A stretch of 64,000 nt of DNA from Ochotona curzoniae (Eukaryota; Chordata; Mammalia; Lagomorpha; Ochotonidae), in assembly GCF_017591425.1 (NCBI RefSeq), contig NW_024466599.1:73202501-73266500 (forward strand), read 5' to 3'. Of the stretch, positions 34,422-45,283 are shown piece after piece (within the stretch, counting starts at the first letter, position 1; the number at the start of each line of letters is the position of its first letter). The notes below the pieces were generated by a model. The model was given only the letters and a program-made list of their open reading frames with translations. It ran no database searches and was not told the origin of the DNA. Made by a program: the position numbers and the translations under genes.

Positions 34422-36260
34422 CGTATTCCAAAAGGGAGGCACTGCCATTCTACTTGAGCCCTAAATTACTGATAAATTCTGTGGTCTCTTACAGGCCATA
34501 TTTAGCTTGGCTACCCGTGGCTGGGTCACACATAAAAGTTCATTTCCATGTGGAATTGGAAACAGAAAAAAAAGGAGTTCATCTCCATCCCTCTAATGTG
34601 TACAGTTGAAGGAGCTAAGTTAACATATATTTACTCGTATCTAGACTATCATCTATCTGTATAGATAAATATAAGTAATAAATATGTGGATATCATCAAA
34701 TGTAGCGATGCATAGAAACTAACAAGCTAGAAAAACCCTTGTTTCCTTTCAGTAACACTAGTTAGATTAACTACACACAGAGTATTATGCAGCTATATAA
34801 ATAAATGAGTTACATATTATTACATTGTCCTGGAAATATATACATATTTCAAACAAAAAAGATGTATTAAAATAAGTCTTTCAGTTTCATCCTCAAGGTT
34901 TACGAAAGGTGAATATGTCCCACACATACAGGAAAAAAAAGTTGCAGGAAATTTTCCTGGAACTCTTCAGAGAAATGAGATTGGAGAACAAACAGCAATC
35001 TAATAAAGAGATACAGATGACAGAGACATCTCCCAGTGGCTTCCCTGGAGCAGATACTGCTGGATGTTAGCTGCTAAGAAGATTCAACTAGAAGTTTCTC
35101 CTGAGTTTCTTCCTCAAGGCACAGGGCGGGGGGGCGGGGGGGGAGGGGGGCTTTTCTGCTCTACACCCACCAAGGACTCACAGCAGGAGGAAAGATTATC
35201 TTTGCTTTAATAGGGCTGGTAGCTTACTGAGGCTTAGGGAAAAGAACTGATGACAGTGGGAACATAGGTTTGTCCTAGCTTTGCATTTGCTCAGGCACCT
35301 TTCTCAAGGTGAAGGCGGAGAGTACCTGTGCAATGATGAGGTTCCATCAAAGCACAGAACCTTCTTTTCCTTTCCAGAATCACACTAACAGGCAGCAAAC
35401 CTAAGCGAAACCAGCGGGGAAAGTTGTAATAGACACGTTCTCTGTAATTAGAATAACATGGGAGCTGATGTTGTGGGGTGTGAGAGCGATCATGACAGAC
35501 AAGTCTAGGATTATGAAGGAGTCATTAGAAGCTAAGCTGGGCAATGGCAGTGCCCACTAGAAATCAGCAAATTACAAGTCTGCATGGCAATCCAGTCTGA
35601 ATGGAAAACTTAAGAGGAGCTCATTATGCTCAGCTCCATCCATGAAACTGGAGACTGATGTTCCGGCTACACCAGTAATATGAATTATCCTAAAAGACAC
35701 AGAGTGAACAACCTGGACACACTTACGAAGCTGCAGACATTCACCTTTCCCTGGCTTCTCTGTCCATATTCCAGTATTGCTAGGCCTCACCTCTCCTGGA
35801 ACTATTTAAAGTACACAATCTAAAAATACAAAACATCTTAGCAATTTGCATCTTCACTGACTTGTCCAACCAGTGAACAGAGAGTGAGGACTACAGACAC
35901 ACAGGGGCCATGTGCAGGGGCCACCTGTCCTCAAGAGTCTGTCTGTGGGAAGCCTCAGAGCAAGCAGGTGCTGGGGAGGCCAAGAGCCAACTGCCAGAGC
36001 CACAGAAGCACGCCATCAAGACAGCATTCCTCCCTACTTTGGGTTTTATGGGGCTTGAGAGGGAAGTGGCTACACAACAAGGCAATGCCCTCCTCCTTAG
36101 GTTCCAGGTGATGATAAGTGAGATTTATTTGACTCACAGGTAGACAGAGAAGATTAAGTGGATGGGGGAGACTCAGCTTCCAAGCTTGTGACCCTTAACT
36201 GCTGAACTAGCTGCTTACAATCACAATACTGAAAGGAAAATGAATAGCTACCAGACACCC
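34422..36260. other. Unique sequence with a G-rich tract
   Basis: No gene recognised. A G-rich tract at 35124-35150 has runs of seven, eight and six guanines separated by C or A, a possible G-quadruplex. Short frames on both strands (35884-36143) overlap one another and lack domains. Confidence 0.4.
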
Positions 36261-36262
36261 CC

Positions 36263-36311
<49 letters not shown>
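36263..36311. repeat. CA dinucleotide repeat
   Basis: About 24 uninterrupted CA units. The cysteine-valine frame on the minus strand is an artefact. Confidence 0.97.
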
Positions 36312-36313
<2 letters not shown>

Positions 36314-37597
36314 TCTTCAAAACTGATCCATACCACCAAACAGAAGCCTGTTGTATACTGAGTCTAATCATAGCAAGGAAAAATTTGATGGTGATCCTAA
36401 CTCTATTAGAATGTGCTATTCCTCATTCTGAAGGCTTAGTAAAACGGCAGTTGTGCTTCTATCCAAGATTTCCAAGTACTCAATTGTCTCCCCTGTATGT
36501 CCAGCTTTCAACAAAATCATTAGCGGGCCTATGGCGAGAAGGAAAGGAAACGTATGGTCCTAACAGACAAAATAATCACCAGGACCAGACTCAATATGGC
36601 ACAGATAGCATACGGAACATTTAAAATAAATGCAAATAATACGTGAAATGTTCTATTAAATAAAGTGGACGGACAACATGCCAGACCCTTTGTGTAAATT
36701 CAGAGGAAACTGAAAGTCTAAGAAAAAAACAACTGAAATAAACACAGTCACAGAAATCAAACTTGTCTTTGAAAGGTACAGCAATATCCTTAACATGGAA
36801 GAAAGAAGTGAACGTGCAAATATGTCCATTGACATTGCAAAGTCTGAAACTCAAGAGAAATAGCGTATTCACCAAGATAAACAGCCAGCACATCCCAGAA
36901 CTGTGAGGCCCGATGAAGTGCACCACAGTGTCCTGAGGATACTTCAGAGAACAAACGATTGGAGCTTATCAAGTATGTTCTACTCAAGTTTGGGATCTAA
37001 GTTAAAAGATGAGAACTGGAATCTAATTGGTGGCTAAATCAATACTTTCAGTTCCCTGCAACATTTTATTTGAATAGTGGTGGTATGCTGGTGAGAGAGA
37101 GTGGTCTCAGACACATGGTGATATGTCTGGCTTGGGTCAGGAGACAGAGATCCTATTTTTCAACTCCAAGATGTGTTTATACCCAGCGACAACAGTGTAA
37201 GATTCTAACACTTGTTCCACTAGGTTTCCAGAAAGACTCTCTAGGGAGCGAAAGCAAGCAACTGTATTTTATTGTCACATGTAAACATGCATATTAAGTA
37301 TGAGGCAGATACTCACCTATGAAAAAAAATTCCTGAAACGTAAGATAACATATGGCACATGTTGTGTTCTCCCCGAGGGACGAAGCTGGGCACGGAGAAC
37401 TTTTTGGGCATTACTTACTGTACACAAACAACACTAATCTTCTACGCTCCAGGAAACATTCCTACTCACCTAGGTTGAGCACCACAAATATATATATTTA
37501 AATTTTAACATGAGTAAAGTGGATCACAGTAGAAGGAGGAAGGGAAACAATTTAGATTTGCCAGGTTGTTGGCATTGAACATGAAAGATCTTACAGG
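36312..37597. other. Unique AT-rich sequence
   Basis: No gene recognised. Parts of 36600-37000 might be a decayed L1 that leads into the L1 starting near 38380, but I could not align them convincingly. Confidence 0.35.
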
Positions 37598-38062
37598 CAA
37601 GGAAGAAAAGAAGGAACGGAGGGAGGGAGGAAGGGAGGAGGAAAGAAGGAAGGAAGGAAGGAAGGGAGGAAGGGAGGGAGAGAATGGGGAAGGAAGGGAG
37701 GGAGGGAGGAAGAAAGGAAGGAAGGAAGGAAGGGAGGAAGGAAGGAAGGAAGGAAGGAAGGAAGGAAGGAAGGGAGGGAGAGAATGGGGAAGGAAGGGAG
37801 GGAGGGAGGAAGAAAGGAAGGAAGGAAGTTAGGAAGGAAGGAAGGAAGGAAGGAAGGGAGGGAGAGAATGGGAAGGAAGGAGGAGGAGGAAGAAAGGAAG
37901 GAAGGAAGGAGGAAGTGAGGGAGGGAGGGAGGGGGAGAATGGGGAAGGAAGGGAGGGAGGGAGGAAGAAAGGAAGGAAGGAAGGAGGAAGTGAGGGAGGG
38001 TGGGAGGAAGGAAGAGAGGGAGGATGGAAACAAGGAAGGAAACAAGGAAGGAAGGAAGAAAA
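37598..38062. repeat. GGAA/GGGA purine array with higher-order units
   Basis: About 465 bp almost free of pyrimidines on the plus strand. Units of GGAA, GGGA and GAAA are punctuated by agaatgggga-like marks at 37681, 37781, 37865 and 37936 (spacing 100, 84, 71 bp), so the array grew partly by block duplication. The 204- and 196-codon minus frames and 156-codon plus frame are low-complexity artefacts (Pro/Ser/Leu/Phe or Arg/Glu/Gly/Lys only). Confidence 0.97.
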
Positions 38063-38379
38063 GCACCTTTGTGATACAGCATCTGGGGACCCTTGAGTTG
38101 TGCGTTATGTACGTAGGCTTCAAGAAGGACATGCACATGCATGCGGCTGCTTAGATGCCAAGCAAAGGCCTGGGGAAGCACACCTTTCTCACTATTGGTC
38201 CCTTAGGCCATTGTAAAAGCCAGTGCAAAGTTGTAGACTGCCTGAGGAGGCCTGAAGGCCAGGTCCAAAACGTACATACCCTCAGCCAAGACGGGCAGAT
38301 GCAACCACCGATAACAGGGGGACAAAGAGTGAGTGCCACAGACCACTCCGTGCCCACATGATTGATGAGATGGAGGACT
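38063..38379. other. Unique sequence after the purine array
   Basis: No repeat recognised with confidence. It may be the upstream part of the following L1. Confidence 0.3.
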
Positions 38380-39735
38380 TTACTTCCTCAAAAGACATGA
38401 AATGCGGAAACCACTGCAAGAAAACTACAGAAGCTAAACAAACTCACGTCTTTGGATACAACTGGATTTGTAGTCACAATCTGTCCAAAATGAAAACCAA
38501 TAGTTTCATAGCTGGATGACAAAAGGAATGAAAGAAGCAGTGGGCAACTATAATTCACAATTTATATTAAAACCAGAGAAAGACAACACAAGGAAACAAA
38601 ATGGACACCCAGAATTTTTCATGGTCACAGGTGCAACAATCTTGTAAAAACTAGCAAATTAAACATATAATATGCAAAAACATTTAATACAACAGAATCA
38701 AGTTGAGATGTAGCACAAATCTGCTTCAACATGTAAAAATCTACAACACAGGGCCCAGCGCGGTGGCCTAGCAGCTGAAGTCCTTGCCTTGAAGGCGCTG
38801 GGATCCCATTTGGGCGCCAAATCTAGTCCCAGTGGCTCCACTTCCCATCCAGCTCCCTGCTTGTGGCCTGGGAAAGCAGTCAAGAATGACCCAAAACCTT
38901 GGGGCCCTGCACCTGCGTTGGAGACCTGGATGAAGCCCCTGGCTTTGGATTGGTACTTTACCGGCCATTGCGGTCACTTGGGGAGTGAATCATTGGACGA
39001 AGATCTTTCTCTCTGTCCCTCTTCTCTGTATATCTGACTTTCTAATTAAAATAAGTATATATATTTTCAAAATCTACAATATAATCCATCATATTAACTG
39101 ATCAAATAAAAGAAAAATGTGACTGTAAGATGCAGAAAGCATTTAAAGAAATTAAGCACTTACTAACAGTAACGATGATCTCAGCAGACTTAAAAGAAAT
39201 GCCTTAATTTCATAGAAAGAATCTTCTATAACTGATAAATAAAAACATACTGCACAACAAGAGACTGGGTGCTCTCGGGTAAGAAAGATATGGGATCTCC
39301 TTGGTATTCAAGGTCGCACTGGAGCCTGACCAATGTAGTAAGAAAGGTGAAAATAGTTGTATTTACATTTGCAAAGGAGAAGCAGCTTTGTTGATTGACA
39401 GAGAATATGCCCATGGTAACATTATCTTACAAACCGATGAAAACCACTGAACTGGTGGGTAAGATGAATTTCAAGGTTTACATGTGGAATTTAGTTATAT
39501 TCCTATATAAATAATGAGTGACTGGAATGTAAAATACAAAAAATAAAAATTATAATTGAACAAAACATAATGGAATTCTTGGGAGAAAACTAACCAAATA
39601 TAAGCAGAAAAAGTACACTAAGATCATGAAATACTTCTGAAACAATTCAAGCATAACTCAATAGGGAAAGGCAGTATATAGCAAAAGATCCCACGTAGTT
39701 CAGTGATTTTTATGTCATAGAAATATAATTTATAG
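38380..39735 (+). mobile_element. Decayed L1, reverse transcriptase region of ORF2
   Basis: Plus-strand order typical of ORF2: 'ttaaaaccagagaaagacaa', 'aatacaacagaatcaagttg', 'tataatccatcatattaact', 'agatgcagaaagcatttaaa', 'ggagcctgaccaatgtagta', then 'agatcatgaaatacttctga'. Many stops and indels. A CSINE sits inside at 38748-39068. Belongs to an old L1 subfamily. The 3' end follows at 40790-41310. Confidence 0.75.
38748..39068 (+). mobile_element. CSINE, young form, inside L1
   Basis: Head gggcccagcgcggtggccta, 'gatcccatttgggcgcc', cttgtggcctgggaaagcag, and tail ctctgtatatctgactttct then ATTAAAATAAG. Duplications are aaaatctacaac (38736-38747) and aaaatctacaat (39069-39080). It is the clearest pika-like copy in the window. 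Confidence 0.95.
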
Positions 39736-39759
39736 ATTTCATTCGATCTCATTGAAGAT

Positions 39760-40637
39760 GCAATTTTTATTTGTTTATCTTTTTATATGGAGAAGTAGAG
39801 TGATTATAATGTCAGAAATAATAGGGAAAAAAAGTTAACTACTCCACCTAACTTTCTACCATAGAAAAACTTATACAACTCAGTAGCAAGGGGCAACAGG
39901 CAACAGGCAGGATGGGAGTGCACGGCTGGATGAATCAACTGTCTCCGGCGTTTCCCAAGCCCTAACCTGGTTGGGTGAACTCCCATTCGTTTTCCTGCAT
40001 CGAAGGTGTCCCCCACCAGTGTCCAGATCAAGGGGTCTTCTGAGGTCATCAAAAGGGAGACTTGTGTGGTGGAAATGGACCTGACTTCCTGTGGGAAACA
40101 TTCTTGACTGGGATTCTCCATGTTTCCCCTACTCGCACTGCTTTGGAAATTCTGCTGGCAAGTGCATGGAGGACCAAAGGATATGGAGAATGTCTGCCCG
40201 GGTCCTGATTTGCTGCCTAGGGACTACTCGGAATATTATTGGCTCCCTCCTCACCACCATCCAGCCCAGAGTCTCACGTCCCTTGCACTCTGTGACATCT
40301 GCTACATTTGCAAGAGTCTGATATACAAGTGCATCTCCCTTGGAGTCGATCACAAGGATTCTTTACATCAACATGTTTTCTAAAGCCACCTTTGAGATGC
40401 TCTTCTAGGTCCTTGAGAGCAGGAGCTTCCAACATGAGCCCATCCAGGGAAACTGCCCCCTACACTGCCAGGATGGTGTCCAGGAGGTGTCCTGCCAGCT
40501 CCTGGCAGCGATGGTGTCTGGGCCCAATGGAAGAGTCTCATGGTGGTGCTGATAACCAGCCCTGGCTGGAGGTGAGACCATCAGACCTCTCAGTGCCCTC
40601 TCTCATCCTTGAAAGCAATGCAAGTAAACAGCTTTGC
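39760..40637 (-). mobile_element. Unidentified insertion within the L1
   Basis: This 0.88-kb block is much more GC-rich than the L1 on either side and breaks its continuity. On the minus strand it ends in 'aaagataaacaaataaaaat', an AATAAA signal and A-rich end, so it was probably reverse-transcribed. Possible short duplications tgaagat occur at 39753-39759 and 40638-40644. Minus frames (105 and 73 codons) and plus frames (76-110 codons) match nothing I know. It could be an L1 3'UTR of another subfamily, a processed pseudogene or an LTR. Confidence 0.4.
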
Positions 40638-40789
40638 TGAAGATTTCTCAAATGTCTATGAGTCATTCTATTTTACAAAGTGATGAATGACATGAAAATA
40701 TCTGCATTATAAAAAAAAATAGTGCACCTTCAAATAATATTTCCATACATAAACTTCTTCTGATTGCTTTGTCCACATCCTTTTTGGAG

Positions 40790-41310
40790 GATTCCTTGAT
40801 ATTTATTCAAATTGTTAAAGACTTAACTTCACGCGAAACGTGCACACGGAAATTTATGCTGAGCACAGTTCATGGGAACCAAAATTGGGAAATAATTCAG
40901 GTGTTCTTCAGCAAACCTCTACACCACACTTATAGAATATCAGCAAACATATGTACAAACACATTGGGCCTCCTTATGTAATCGAACACTAGTCAGGAAT
41001 ATAAAGAAATAAACTGCAGATTTATGTAACTGCATGGATAGCCAGTCAATGTGTTTAATGACATGGAAGAAGCCAGATCTAAACGGGCCGTATTGTGTGA
41101 GGCAATTTATAGGGATTCTGTGATGACTAAGCAAACCATCTAAGTGCAAATCCTAGAGCTCATTAGCACGCCAGTGGTTGTTCAGGTCTAGGAATGGGAC
41201 AGCAGACAAAAACACTGAGAACTGAGAACTTCGCTGTGTACTGGGGGTGATGGGCATGTGACCTAGATTTGTTCAAAAACATAAAGCTTTTTAGCCTGAT
41301 GCGTAACTGT
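40790..41310 (+). mobile_element. Decayed L1 3' end
   Basis: Contains 'gaaccaaaattgggaaataa' then ttcaggtgttcttcagc, the 'aacaacccaaatgtccatc' region of ORF2. Also 'catggaagaagccagatcta', 'ttgtgtgaggcaatttatag' and 'cgccagtggttgttcaggtc', in the order of an old L1 3' end. Same strand as the L1 at 38380-39735 and probably the same insertion. Confidence 0.75.
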
Positions 41311-41324
41311 GTGTTTCTTTTGTG

Positions 41325-41530
41325 TGTTAGTTTATTTATTAGAAAGGCAGAGGATAGGAGGGAGATGAGAGAGAGAGAGAGAATCTATCACCCTCTAGTT
41401 CGCTTCCCAAACTCCTGCAGCAAGCAAAGCTGAGCTAGATCAAGGCCAAAGGCTGAGAACCCAGTCCAGGTTTCTTACATAGAAGACAAGGACCCAACCA
41501 TGTGAGCCACTTGTGCTGCCTCCCACGTTG
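41325..41530 (-). mobile_element. Old CSINE fragment
   Basis: Tail side gttagtttatttattagaaa, then a GA tract (41367-41382), gttcgcttcccaaactcctg, and gacaaggacccaaccatgtg. The head is missing. A younger copy lies 29 bp downstream. Confidence 0.65.
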
Positions 41531-41559
41531 TACAAGACAGTATTAGAAAGTAAATGCAG

Positions 41560-41896
41560 GGGCCTGGCGCGGTAGCTTAGCAAGCTAAGTCTTTACCTTG
41601 CACACTCTGGGATCCCATATGGGCACTGGTTCTAATCCCAGCAGCCCCACTTCCCATCCAGCTCCCTGTTTGTGGCCTAGGAAAGTAGTCGAGGATGGCC
41701 CAAAGCCTTGGGACCCTGCATCCATGTGGGAGACCCGGAAGAAGCTCTTGGCTCTTGGCTTCAGAGCTGCTCAGCTCTGGTCATTATGGCCACGTGGGGA
41801 GTGAATCATTGGACGGAAGATCGTTCCTCTCTGCCTCTCCTTCTCTCTGCCTATCTGGCTTTCCAATAAAATTAAATCTTAAAAAAAAAAAAAGAA
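41560..41896 (+). mobile_element. CSINE, young form, perfect 15-bp duplication
   Basis: Head gggcctggcgcggtagctta, B-box-like ggttctaatccc at 41628-41639, cttgggaccctgcatccat, and tail ctgcctatctggctttccaa then AATAAAATTAAATC and an A run. Duplication agaaagtaaatgcag at 41545-41559 and 41897-41911 is exact. Confidence 0.95.
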
Positions 41897-42244
41897 AGAA
41901 AGTAAATGCAGAGTGGTAACTTACATCAGATCCTGAAACAGAAAGTCCTGGAACTAAGTTAACAGTGTGCAAGTGGCAAGTGTCTGTGTTAATAGGAGCG
42001 CTATCACTGGGCTACAAGTTAGGTTCGGGGACCCATCTAGGTGAACACAGGGATTCCCTGCCATGTCTTGGCAACCCGTCTATCCACAAAACATAATTTT
42101 AAAATGACAACGTTTAAAATCACACTTCTAGCACAATGTAATTTAACAACAACAGCAATAACAGAGCTATAATCATGGGATATATTTTCACTAGCGAAGA
42201 CAGTGTCACATCAACAAAAGAAGCCAAAGGGGCTAACATAGAAG

Positions 42245-42545
42245 GGCGGAAGTGAAGCCACCGCTTCTGCTGCCAGAGTCTGTGTGAGAGGGCTGCTTCG
42301 CATCTAGCGTATCTCCTAGCCAAGGTAACTGGAAGGCAGGGGGAGATGGCCTGAGGACTCGAGCCCCTGCTGCTCCTGTGTGGGATTCGGATGGCTTTCC
42401 TGCTTCAGAGCTTGGGCCTGATCCAGTGCTACCTGTACCGGCCATCTGGGAAGTGAACCAGCAAATGAAAGGTTCTCTTTCTCTGTCTCGATGTCTCTCT
42501 CTGGCCTCTCTTTCTGTCACCCTGCCTGTCAGATAAATAGCTTGA
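42245..42545 (+). mobile_element. Old CSINE copy
   Basis: Contains ggaaggcagggggagatggc, the 'ctgctcctgtgtgggattc' block, ctaccggcc-like promoter-distal words, 'aagtgaaccagcaaatgaaa' and tctctttctctgtctc. The first 60 bp are poorly matched. The 127-codon minus frame is a shadow. Confidence 0.6.
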
Positions 42546-42984
42546 GAAGTATATAAGACATCTATCTCTTTGTTACTTAATACTATCCATGTTAATTTCT
42601 TTTCCATGAAGAACACTTGCTGTGAATTTAAAATTTATTAAGGATGAAGAGAAAAAAAATAATAGCTCCCAGGTAGGATGATGCTCAACTCCAGCACCCT
42701 AGAACCGGATCTGACATCTCCAACTCCACTCCTCACCAACATTCTCGATCGCTTTCTAAAAGATTCCATGTTTTATTGGCAGTTTACTCACAAGGATATT
42801 GCATCTCTTACTTAATGCTTCCATAGTTGCTTTCACGTTGACACCCACGTCAGCAGGAGTGCCTATCAGAAACCTCTAATCAGAAGCAATCCCAAACTGA
42901 AAATTGAGTCCATTGGGTTTCAACTCGTAGATATAACTGTGTGCTAAGACACAGATGACTCAATTACAACAACGAAATAGGCTG

Positions 42985-43245
42985 CAATGGCACAAGCCCA
43001 GCACCAGCCATGCAAGCACTGGCTTCCAGTCTAGCTCCCTGTGTCCAGGCCTGGGAAGGCAGCAGGTCATGGCTTGGATGCTCGGCTCCAACCATCCACA
43101 CGGCAGATTCGAGGGAGATTCCAGCTCCTGTCTTCAAGCTGTACAAACTTTATTTCAGCTGTTGTAGAGGTGACCAAGAAAATCATGGATCTTTTTCCCG
43201 CATCATTCTGCCTTAGAATAAATAAAGTCAATATTTAAAAAAACA
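42985..43245 (+). mobile_element. Old CSINE copy
   Basis: acaagcccagcaccagcc, ctggcttccagtctagctcc, caggcctgggaaggcagcag, and gagattccagctcctgtctt, ending in AATAAATAAAG and an A tail (43218-43245). Complete but diverged. Confidence 0.7.
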
Positions 43246-43812
43246 AATGACTTGAAAAAGTCACATCGGGAGGATGCTGTTGAGTAGAAGGTACATGAAA
43301 GGGGATATAGTGACACTGGCCCTTCTCATCTCAGCGAGGAATCAGACATGTCACCAAAACATGTTATGGAAATAGAGATCTTCAGGTGTCTTGCTTAAGG
43401 TTGTACAGGTCAGTCCAATTATCATTAAGGACTATTACCATCAGAAGGGATGCTACAAGAAGATGCACTTCTCATTTTCATAGGAAGGTATTTGTACAAT
43501 GTCTAGTGACATCGGAGCTCTCTTATCATGCGTTTCTGCCCTCTGGCAAAAACTTGCTTAATGACACATCTTAGAAGGTATCCTATGGTTAAGCATATTA
43601 GTGTAACTCCTAGAAGAATCTAAAGCCAAGACAGTGAGAGGAGAGACCTCTGAGGAAGGGACATGCAAGTGGCATCCTTTAATTGTGTGAACCTGTTATC
43701 AGTTTATCACTCCTCAGCTCTTAATTTCCCCTGCGTTGCCTGATTTATGAAAATGGATCTGAGCCCTTTAAATGTTTGTTCCATTGCCAGCCAGCACAAT
43801 GTCCAGTTTTAG

Positions 43813-43826
43813 CCAGCAGATGGCAG
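43813..43826 (+). promoter_or_regulatory. CTCF core motif match
   Basis: ccagcagatggcag fits every position of the CTCF core CCASYAGRKGGCRS. It lies outside recognised repeats, about 1 kb before the SINE-poor interval. One motif match is not proof of binding. Confidence 0.45.
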
Positions 43827-44474
43827 TGGAGAGACACTGAACGAGGAGGCTCCCTTGCTGGTGTCAGAATTTTTTGCAAGGTCCTGCAGCACACAGAGCT
43901 CTCCAGGTATCTGGCTCCCACAACAAGATAGCCTGTTCGTCACAGGACGCCACGGTACAGGCTGGCCTTCAGCAGCCGACAGCTGGCACCTCACAGGGTG
44001 CTGAAGGATTTTCCCCAGTGAGGCACCTCCCTGTGGACAACCTTCCTTGGCAAACTACTAAATACATTTCTAGCAATTTCCAAATAAAAGCTTATCAATC
44101 TGTCCTGGGTGTAAAGGCATGGGTGACATTGGTTCCCTTTAGCCACACCTCAGCTCTTTGTGGCTGCGTACCTGCACCTCTCTGCATTCCGCATGCATTG
44201 AAAGATCGTTGCTCTTTTTGCACTCCCAGTGTTTGGAGAAATGGCATTTTGGGCAATATGCATATCCCTGGCGTGGGTTGGTAGAGACTCTGACCTAATT
44301 GGGTGGTTCCAAAACCAAAGAGAACTTGGTGGCAGCCACGTGTGCTTGGAGGAAGAGTGGAACCGAGACATGAAATGGAAATGTTACTAGAAGGCAAAGG
44401 AAGCAGATTTAAGAAAACAAAATGAAAAAGAAGAGGGACAAAGGTACACAGGCACATGGAGTTAAGAACGGGTC

Positions 44475-44775
44475 CTGACAGGCTGGAGTGTGGCACAGCT
44501 TGTCGAGTGCCCATTTGCAACAGCAGCAAGTCCGCTTGCTAGTCAGATCCCTTTCGCTGCACTCAGAAGGCAGTAGGAGATGGCTGGAGTTCCTCGGCCC
44601 CTACCACCCTTGCGGGCACTTCGCTTCCTCCTGCCCCAGACTTTGATGTTGTGGTCATTTAGGGAGTGAGATAGCGATGGAAGATCACACCTTCTTTCCT
44701 CTCTCCTCTCTCTCTTTCTCTCTCTCTCTGTTTCTCTCCCTCCTCTCTCTCTCTCCAAATATCATTCAGTCTTAT
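44475..44775 (+). mobile_element. Old CSINE copy with CT tract
   Basis: 'actcagaaggcagtaggagat' (a ggaaagcag-type block at about 44560), ggagttcctcggcccctac, tttagggagtgagatagcg, and atggaagatcacacc followed by a CT-rich run (44689-44756). This is the last clear CSINE before 58.5 kb. Confidence 0.65.
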
Positions 44776-44997
44776 CAATCAATCAACCAACCAACTGATC
44801 AACCAATCAATCTTAAAATGTGATAAAAAGGGATAGGCCATCACTGGGACATGCATTGGTTATACACCAAATAACAGTCTTGGACTAAAGGATAAGCAGA
44901 TAAATGTCAAGACAGAAAAGAAAGAACAACCAAAAATCCAGATTTGGCAAGCAGTGATTGGAGGTGGAATAAAGTCCTTCCAAGAAGCAGAATGTAA
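44776..44997. other. Unique spacer
   Basis: Contains a CAAT/CAAC short run (44778-44812). Otherwise nothing recognised. Confidence 0.4.
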
Positions 44998-45283
44998 GGG
45001 GCAGTGTCAGAGGCTGGCAGTTAGGGGCAGTGTCAGAGGCTGGCAGTTAGGGGCAGTGTCAGAGGCTGGCAGTTAGGGGCAGTGTCAGAGGCCGGCAGTT
45101 AGGGGCAGTGTCAGAGGCCGGCAGTTAGGGGCAGTGTCAGAGGCCGGCAGTTAGGGGCAGTGTCAGAGGCCGGCAGTTAGGGGCAGTGTCAGAGGCCGGC
45201 AGTTAGGGGCAGTGTCAGAGGCTGGCAGTTAGGGGCAGTGTCAGATGGTGGCAGTTAGGGGCAGTGTCAGAGGCTGGCAGTTA
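44998..45283. repeat. 26-bp minisatellite, 11 copies
   Basis: Exactly eleven 26-bp units, each ggggcagtgtcagag followed by a variable spot and ggcagtta. Units 1-3, 9 and 11 have GGCTGG, units 4-8 have GGCCGG, and unit 10 has TGGTGG in place of GGCTGG. The GGCCGG/GGCTGG difference is a CpG/TpG difference. Otherwise near-perfect, so the array is recent or homogenised. Confidence 0.97.

Noticed and set aside
37524..38181. Open frames of 156-204 codons rich in Pro/Ser/Leu/Phe or Arg/Glu/Gly/Lys
   Set aside because: Translation of the GGAA/GGGA array. No complexity and no gene context.
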